From: Azoarcus sp031546845
GTDB taxonomy: Bacteria > Pseudomonadota > Gammaproteobacteria > Burkholderiales > Rhodocyclaceae
Assembly (NCBI GenBank): GCA_031546845.1
Contig: JAVBJT010000001.1
Coordinates: 22,088 to 86,087 of the forward strand
DNA length: 64,000 nt
Reading direction: 5' to 3'
Every line of letters begins with the position of its first letter. Within the stretch, counting starts at the first letter, position 1. Below are positions 59,171 to 64,000 of this stretch, piece after piece. The position numbers and the translations under genes were made by a program. The notes beneath the pieces were generated by a model. That model had not been told where the DNA came from. It saw nothing but the letters and a program-made list of their open reading frames with translations, and did not search any database.

Positions 59171-59773
59171 TCAAAGCTCGCCGGACGGGCGAAACAGCCC
59201 GGCCTCGGTCACGATCCAGTCCATCGGACAATCGTGCGGCTGCGGCAGGATGGAATCGACCCGACTCAACTCGAAGCCGACCCCAACCGCCAACGGCCGC
59301 ACCGCCGCCAGGGTACGGTCGAAGTAACCGCCGCCGTACCCCAGGCGAAACCCGCGCGCATCGAACGCGGTCAATGGCACCAGTACCGCATCGGGCTGCA
59401 CGGTTTCGCCCGTGGCCGGGTACGGGATGCCGTGGCGGTCAGTTGCCATCTCCGCGTCTGGCGTCCAGGCGCGGAACTGCATCGGCGCGGCGGGCGCGGT
59501 CACAACCGGCAGCGCGGCGCGGCGCGGCGGCCCGCTTTGCAGCCAGCGCGCGATCCAGCCGCGCAGGTCCGGCTCGCCACGGAACGGCCAGCAAAACGCC
59601 AGCACGGCCGGATCGAGAGTGGAAAGCAAATCGTCCAGGCCGGCTTCGAGCCGCGCGGTCAGCCGCGCCCGCTCGGCCGGCGGCAAGGCTTCGCGGACGT
59701 GCAAGGCGGCATCGCGCAGCGCGCGCCTACGCATCTGGATGTCGGCGAGGGAAGCGGAATGAGCGTTACTCAC
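59171..59773 (-). CDS. 5-formyltetrahydrofolate cyclo-ligase
   Basis: ATP-dependent conversion of 5-formyl-THF to 5,10-methenyl-THF in folate salvage. About 200 residues. GTG 59773 was chosen (VSNAHSASLADIQMRRRALRDAA); ATG 59734 is the alternative, and the frame open to 59875 overlaps the divergent slt start. The family C-terminal signature is clear: VLVPLTAFDARGFRLGYGGGYFDRTLA, with PFRGEPDLRGW earlier. Divergent from slt across about 65 bases. Confidence 0.9.
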   Translation of the reverse strand: MSNAHSASLADIQMRRRALRDAALHVREALPPAERARLTARLEAGLDDLLSTLDPAVLAFCWPFRGEPDLRGWIARWLQSGPPRRAALPVVTAPAAPMQFRAWTPDAEMATDRHGIPYPATGETVQPDAVLVPLTAFDARGFRLGYGGGYFDRTLAAVRPLAVGVGFELSRVDSILPQPHDCPMDWIVTEAGLFRPSGEL

Positions 59774-59838
59774 TATGGTATGGTTGGCCGTCGTGTGGCC
59801 ACCATTGGCAGGCCGATGGAAACAAGGATAGCAAGGGT

Positions 59839-61782
59839 ATGAGCAAAAAGCCGTGGGGAGGCGTGCGCAAGGCACTGGCGGCGGCGTGTCTGCTTCTGGC
59901 GGGCCACGCGTTCGGCCAACAACAGGCCGACGACTCCCTCATCATCGCCGCCCGTGAAGCCGTGCGGACGGGCGACCGCAACACGCTGGAACGGCTTGCC
60001 GCCCAGCGCGGCAAGCACGTGCTCGAACCCTATGTGCGCTACTGGCTGCTGTACAACAAGCTTGCCCGCCCCGAGCAACCGCCGGTGGCCGAACTCTCCG
60101 AATTCATCCTCGACTACCCCGGCAGCATGCTCGCCGAGCGCCTGCGCGGCGACTGGCTGCGTAGGCTGGCGAAAGACGGCTACTGGGAAAGCTTCGCCCA
60201 GCTCTACTCCGATCTACAGACTCCCGAACCGGAATTGCGCTGTTTCTACTGGACGGCCAGGATGATGACCGGCGACCGCGCCGTGCTGGGCGAACTCGCC
60301 CGGCAGTGGGCGGACCTGGCGGACAGCCCCGCCGCATGCGAGTCCGTGCTGCAGGCAGTGGCCAGCGCCGGCCTGGTGAGCGAGGCCGATATCTGGCAGC
60401 GCCTGCGCCGCCAGATGCTGGACAACAACCTGGACGCGGCGCGCACCACGCTGCGCTGGATTCCCGGCGGCGCGACCATGCTGCCCGCCTTCGAGCAGGC
60501 CGCGCGCGGCCCCGGCACTTATCTCGACCGCCTGCCGGCCAACTTCGCCGTTCAGCGCGGCGGCCGCGAAATGGCACTGGTCGCCCTCATCCGCCTCGCG
60601 CGCGACGACGTGCGCACCGCTGAAAACCGCCTCATCCGCATCCAAAGCCGGCTTGAGGCGGACGAGCGCGCCTATGCCTACGCCGGCCTCGCGCTACGCG
60701 CCGCCTTCGCGCAACTGCCCGAAGCAGCGGATTGGTTCCGCGCCGCCGGCGATGCGCCGATGACCTCCGAGCAACGCGCCTGGCGCGTGCGCGCGGCGCT
60801 GCGCGCGGGCGACTGGAGCGCGGTACGCGCCGCCATCGAACGCCTGCCGGCGGACGAACAGGCGCAGCCGGACTGGACGTACTGGCTTGCCCGCGCACAA
60901 GCCGCCGCGGGCCGCCAGGCAGAGGCCGACGCCCTGTACGCGCGCATTGCCGGCGAGCCGCACTTTTACGGCCTGCTCGCGGCCGAGGAGCAAGGCCGGC
61001 TGTTTCCGCCGCCGACGCGCAGCGGCGCCGTTACCCCCGCGAATCTACGCGAGGTGGAGGAAGACCCGAGCATCCGCCGAGCGCTGGCGTTGTTTCGCCT
61101 GGATATGCGCGTGGAAGGCGTGCGCGAATGGAACTGGGCGCTGCGCGGGCAGAGCGACGGCTTCATCCTCGCCGCCTCACGCCTCGCGTTGAAAAACGAA
61201 ATCTACGACCGCGCCATCAACACTGCCGAGCGTGCCGACCCCAACGGCAATTTCGACCTGCGCTTTCTCACCCCGCACCGCGATGTCATCGAACCGCAAG
61301 TGCGCAATCAGGGGCTGGACATCAGTTGGGTGTACGGGCTGATGCGGCAGGAAAGCCGCTTCGTCGTGCCGGCCCGGTCGCGCTCCGGCGCGCAGGGGCT
61401 GATGCAAGTGATGCCCGCCACCGGCAAATGGGTCGCGGGCAAGCTCGGCATGAACGGCTACAGCCCCAGCATGCTGTCGGAGCCAACCACCAATGTGCGC
61501 CTTGGCACCGGCTACATGCGGCTGATCCTCGACGATCTCGACAACCACCCGCTGCTCGCCAGCGCCGGCTACAACGCCGGCCCCGGCCGCGCCCGCCGCT
61601 GGCGCGACGCCAAGCCGCTGGAAGGGGCGATCTATGCCGAAACGATCCCGTTCGACGAAACCCGTGATTACGTCAAGAAGGTCATGGCCAACACCGTCAT
61701 CTACGCCGCCATGCTCGAAGGCCAGCCGCAGTCGCTCAAAGCGCGGCTGGGCACCATCAGCGCGCGAGCGGATAACCGCTGA
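59839..61782 (+). CDS. slt: Soluble lytic murein transglycosylase
   Basis: Periplasmic enzyme that cleaves peptidoglycan between MurNAc and GlcNAc to give 1,6-anhydro ends. ATG 59839 follows AAGGG and opens on a signal peptide (ACLLLAGHAFGQ). 647 residues: a long alpha-helical ring-like domain (about 30-450) and a C-terminal Slt domain with catalytic Glu505 in YGLMRQESRF, then SRSGAQGLMQVMPATGKWVA and SAGYNAGPGRARRW, the family signatures. Confidence 0.95.
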   Translation: MSKKPWGGVRKALAAACLLLAGHAFGQQQADDSLIIAAREAVRTGDRNTLERLAAQRGKHVLEPYVRYWLLYNKLARPEQPPVAELSEFILDYPGSMLAERLRGDWLRRLAKDGYWESFAQLYSDLQTPEPELRCFYWTARMMTGDRAVLGELARQWADLADSPAACESVLQAVASAGLVSEADIWQRLRRQMLDNNLDAARTTLRWIPGGATMLPAFEQAARGPGTYLDRLPANFAVQRGGREMALVALIRLARDDVRTAENRLIRIQSRLEADERAYAYAGLALRAAFAQLPEAADWFRAAGDAPMTSEQRAWRVRAALRAGDWSAVRAAIERLPADEQAQPDWTYWLARAQAAAGRQAEADALYARIAGEPHFYGLLAAEEQGRLFPPPTRSGAVTPANLREVEEDPSIRRALALFRLDMRVEGVREWNWALRGQSDGFILAASRLALKNEIYDRAINTAERADPNGNFDLRFLTPHRDVIEPQVRNQGLDISWVYGLMRQESRFVVPARSRSGAQGLMQVMPATGKWVAGKLGMNGYSPSMLSEPTTNVRLGTGYMRLILDDLDNHPLLASAGYNAGPGRARRWRDAKPLEGAIYAETIPFDETRDYVKKVMANTVIYAAMLEGQPQSLKARLGTISARADNR

Positions 61783-61892
61783 GAAGGGCTGCTGACACAG
61801 CCCACCGGGACCGCCTTACACCTTATCCATTCATTCCTTCAATAACGCTTCCAAACTTGCCATACCCACTTTCCCTTTATGAGAATATCGCC

Positions 61893-62849
61893 ATGACCCT
61901 CAAGCGCGTCGTCCTCATCGGCGGCTCCGGCTTTGTCGGCAGCGCCGTCGCCAACCGCCTGTCCACAGCCGGCGTCACCGTGCTCGCCCCCACGCGCCGA
62001 CGCAGCCGCGCCGGCCACCTGTACCTGCTACCCACCGTCGAAGTCGTCGAGGCCAACGTCCACGACCCCGCCGCGCTCGCCCCCCTGCTTGCCGGTGCGG
62101 ATGCGGTGGTCAACCTCGCCGGCGTGCTGCACTCGCGCGGCGGCACGCCCTACGGTGCCGACTTCGCCCGCGCCCACGTCGAACTGCCGCAAAAGCTCGT
62201 TGCCGCCTGCCGCGCCGCAGGCGTTTCGCGGCTTGTGCATATCAGCGCCATCGGCGCCGACGCCAACGGCCCATCCGGCTATCAACGCTCGAAAGCGGCC
62301 GGCGAGGCGGTAATCCGCGATTCCGGGCTGGCCTGGACCATCCTGCGCCCATCGGTAATCTTCGGCCGGGGCGACCGCTTCCTCAACCTTTTCGCCGACC
62401 TCGCGCGCATCTTCCCGATCCTGCCGCTGGCAGGCTGCCAGACCCGCTTCCAGCCGGTCTATGTCGAGGACGTAGCCGAAACGGTCTGGCGCTGCCTGAA
62501 CGACGGCAGCGCCACCGGCCAGACCTGGGACGTGGCCGGCCCCACTGTTTACACCTTGCGCGAGCTGGTCGAATACGTCTGCTCCCTCGTCGGCTGCCCG
62601 CGCCCGATCGTATCGCTACCCGAAGGGTTCGCCATGCTTCAGGCCGCGCTGATGGAACTCGCGCCGCAACCGCTGATGAGCCGCGACAACGTACGCTCGC
62701 TGCGCGTCGACAACGTCGCCCGCGCTACGCCGCTGCCCTTCGGCCTCGCCCCCACCGCGCTGGAAACAGTCGCGCCACTGTGGCTGGGCGGTAGCGCGCG
62801 CGCGCGCTACAACCCACTGCGCCGCCACGCCCGGCGCAGCCGCGCCTAA
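61893..62849 (+). CDS. NDUFA9-like NAD(P)-binding short-chain dehydrogenase/epimerase
   Basis: 318 residues, atypical SDR family protein related to the complex I accessory subunit NDUFA9. ATG 61893 precedes the Rossmann motif VVLIGGSGFVGSAVANRLS. Further segments: VVNLAGVLHSRG, VHISAIGADANGPSGYQRSKAAGEAVIRDSGLAWTILRPSVIFGRGDRFLNLFADL and QPVYVEDVAETVW. Function in bacteria is uncertain; quinone or nucleotide-sugar metabolism are guesses. Followed by a GST gene and cca. Confidence 0.9.
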   Translation: MTLKRVVLIGGSGFVGSAVANRLSTAGVTVLAPTRRRSRAGHLYLLPTVEVVEANVHDPAALAPLLAGADAVVNLAGVLHSRGGTPYGADFARAHVELPQKLVAACRAAGVSRLVHISAIGADANGPSGYQRSKAAGEAVIRDSGLAWTILRPSVIFGRGDRFLNLFADLARIFPILPLAGCQTRFQPVYVEDVAETVWRCLNDGSATGQTWDVAGPTVYTLRELVEYVCSLVGCPRPIVSLPEGFAMLQAALMELAPQPLMSRDNVRSLRVDNVARATPLPFGLAPTALETVAPLWLGGSARARYNPLRRHARRSRA

Positions 62850-62894
62850 GTCTTCCCCATTCCAATTCCACATTCCCTCTACACGGAACCCGCG

Positions 62895-63539
62895 ATGAAA
62901 CTCATTCTCGGCAACAAGAACTACTCCTCCTGGTCCCTGCGCGCGTGGCTCATCGCCCGCGCCGGCGGCCTCACCTTCGAGGAAATCCACATTCCACTGT
63001 TCATCCCCGGCAGCCGCGAGCGCATCCTGTCGCACTCGCCCTCGGGCAAGGTACCGTGTCTGATCGACCACGGCATTACCGTGTGGGAGTCCATCGCCAT
63101 CGGTGAATACCTGGCGGAGAGAAACCCCGCGCTGTGGCCCGAGGACCCCGCCGCGCGTGCCGCCGCGCGCGCGGTCAGCGCCGAAATGCACGCAGGCTTC
63201 ACCGAACTGCGCCGCAACATGCCGATGAACCTGCTCAAGAACTACGCCGGCCACGGCTGCACGACCGAGGTGGAGGCCGACATCGCCCGCATCACCGCCA
63301 TCTGGAACGATTGCCGCAAACGCTTCGGCAACGATGGCCCCTACCTGTTCGGCACCTTCACCATCGCCGACGCCATGTACGCCCCGGTGTGCTTCCGCTT
63401 CAAGACCTACGGCGTGCAACCCGAAGGCGTCGCCGGCGAATACCTGGCGACGATGCTGGTCAACCCGCACATGCAGGAATGGGTTGACGCCGCGCGGACG
63501 GAAACCGAGCGCCTGCCCAAGTTCGACCTGTACGGCTGA
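62895..63539 (+). CDS. Glutathione S-transferase family protein
   Basis: 214 residues. N-terminal thioredoxin-like domain (MKLILGNKNYSSWSLRAWLIARAGGLTFEEIHIPLF, with the Ser-containing SSWS motif that replaces the usual Tyr/Cys, and GKVPCLIDHGITVWESIAIGEYLAE) and a C-terminal helical domain ending EWVDAARTETERLPKFDLYG. The substrate is unknown. It lies 46 bases after the SDR gene and eight bases before cca. Confidence 0.9.
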   Translation: MKLILGNKNYSSWSLRAWLIARAGGLTFEEIHIPLFIPGSRERILSHSPSGKVPCLIDHGITVWESIAIGEYLAERNPALWPEDPAARAAARAVSAEMHAGFTELRRNMPMNLLKNYAGHGCTTEVEADIARITAIWNDCRKRFGNDGPYLFGTFTIADAMYAPVCFRFKTYGVQPEGVAGEYLATMLVNPHMQEWVDAARTETERLPKFDLYG

Positions 63540-63546
63540 TCCACCC

Positions 63547-64000
63547 ATGCGCGCCTATGTCGTCGGCGGCGCCGTCCGCGACACCCTGCTCGGCCTGCCA
63601 GTCAAGGACCGCGACTGGGTCATCGTCGGCGCCACGCCCGACGACATGCTGGCGCGCGGCTTCCGCCCCGTGGGGCGGGACTTCCCCGTATTCCTCCACC
63701 CCGAAACGCAAGAGGAATACGCGCTCGCCCGCACCGAACGCAAAACCGGGCGCGGCTACACCGGCTTCACTTGCCACGCCGCGCCCGACGTCACCCTGGA
63801 AGACGACCTCGCCCGCCGCGACCTCACCATCAACGCCATCGCCCGCGACGAGGACGGCGCGCTCATCGACCCCTACGGCGGCCGCGACGATCTCGAACGG
63901 CGGCTGTTCCGCCACGTCGGCCCCGCCTTTGCCGAAGACCCCGTGCGCATCCTGCGCCTGGCCCGCTTCGCCGCGCGCTTTCACGACTTCACCGTGGCCG
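63547..64000 (+). CDS. cca: CCA tRNA nucleotidyltransferase, 3' end outside window
   Basis: Adds or repairs the 3' CCA end of tRNA. The first 151 codons are present from ATG 63547. Class II signatures: VVGGAVRDTLLGLPVKDRDWVIVGA, with the catalytic DxD-type acidic pair (DRDW); RTERKTGRGYTGF; EDDLARRDLTINAIARDEDG; and DPVRILRLARFAARF. Whether the C-terminal HD domain of the multifunctional form is present cannot be seen. Confidence 0.95.
   Translation, partial: MRAYVVGGAVRDTLLGLPVKDRDWVIVGATPDDMLARGFRPVGRDFPVFLHPETQEEYALARTERKTGRGYTGFTCHAAPDVTLEDDLARRDLTINAIARDEDGALIDPYGGRDDLERRLFRHVGPAFAEDPVRILRLARFAARFHDFTVA

Overview
The window looks like chromosomal DNA from a GC-rich betaproteobacterium (Rhodocyclales/Nitrosomonadales type). 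This is an inference from: the conserved thiL-pgpA-pncC-recA-recX-lptB-rpoN-hpf-ptsN-hprK block; HPr kinase next to PtsN; PEP-CTERM surface proteins; a cytochrome c4-like protein; and an SAH riboswitch on metH. No rRNA, tRNA or CRISPR array was seen. Gene order is mostly housekeeping, interrupted by AT-rich accessory islands.

Layout. 1-12.2 kb: a large membrane GGDEF/EAL sensor (cut by the left edge), a long gene-poor stretch, a small exported protein, cytochrome c4, murB with a PACE-type efflux gene, a GNAT acetyltransferase, trpS, a yfiR-yfiN-yfiB operon for c-di-GMP control, and a radical SAM gene. 12.3-13.6 kb: a fatty acid hydroxylase/sterol desaturase gene with a ten-G tract, beside a broken IS5-family transposase. 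13.6-21.3 kb: the minus-strand housekeeping block. 21.6-24.1 kb: a large exported deacetylase-lectin-FG-GAP protein. 24.5-27.6 kb: iron handling (bfd, bfr, tonB, exbB, exbD) behind a good Fur-box candidate. 27.6-29.4 kb: a Fur-family regulator lacking CXXC motifs and a di-haem cytochrome c peroxidase with an Irr/PerR-like palindrome upstream. 29.6-35.3 kb: a MacA-MacB-NodT tripartite exporter operon followed by panE. 35.4-38.3 kb: an AT-rich island with a PEP-CTERM protein, a two-TM protein, a small ORF and coding debris. 38.3-42.9 kb: a DOMON-like protein, a NamZ/DUF1343 protein, an M48 protease and a second PEP-CTERM gene behind a sigma-54 promoter. 43-47.5 kb: metH under an SAH riboswitch and a GbsR-type regulator. 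47.7-52.2 kb: an accessory region with a glycoside hydrolase interrupted by TAG, an IS5-family remnant, a polytopic membrane protein and an acyltransferase. 52.3-57.5 kb: an MFS transporter, TerC, and the divergent cadR/cadA pair around a MerR-type operator. 57.6-64 kb: ilvA, 5-formyl-THF cyclo-ligase, slt, an NDUFA9-like dehydrogenase, a GST and cca (cut by the right edge).

How it fits together. Three regulatory themes recur. Two separate c-di-GMP modules and two PEP-CTERM proteins suggest biofilm or extracellular-matrix biology, and rpoN in the same window matches the sigma-54 promoter of one PEP-CTERM gene. Iron and peroxide genes sit together with candidate Fur and Irr/PerR sites. Methionine synthesis is tied to SAH level by an RNA switch whose terminator shares bases with the aptamer. 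No exosortase, no CRISPR/defence locus and no clearly new multi-gene system was recognised. The best candidates for new biology are the regulatory DNA/RNA elements and the G10 tract in the desaturase gene.
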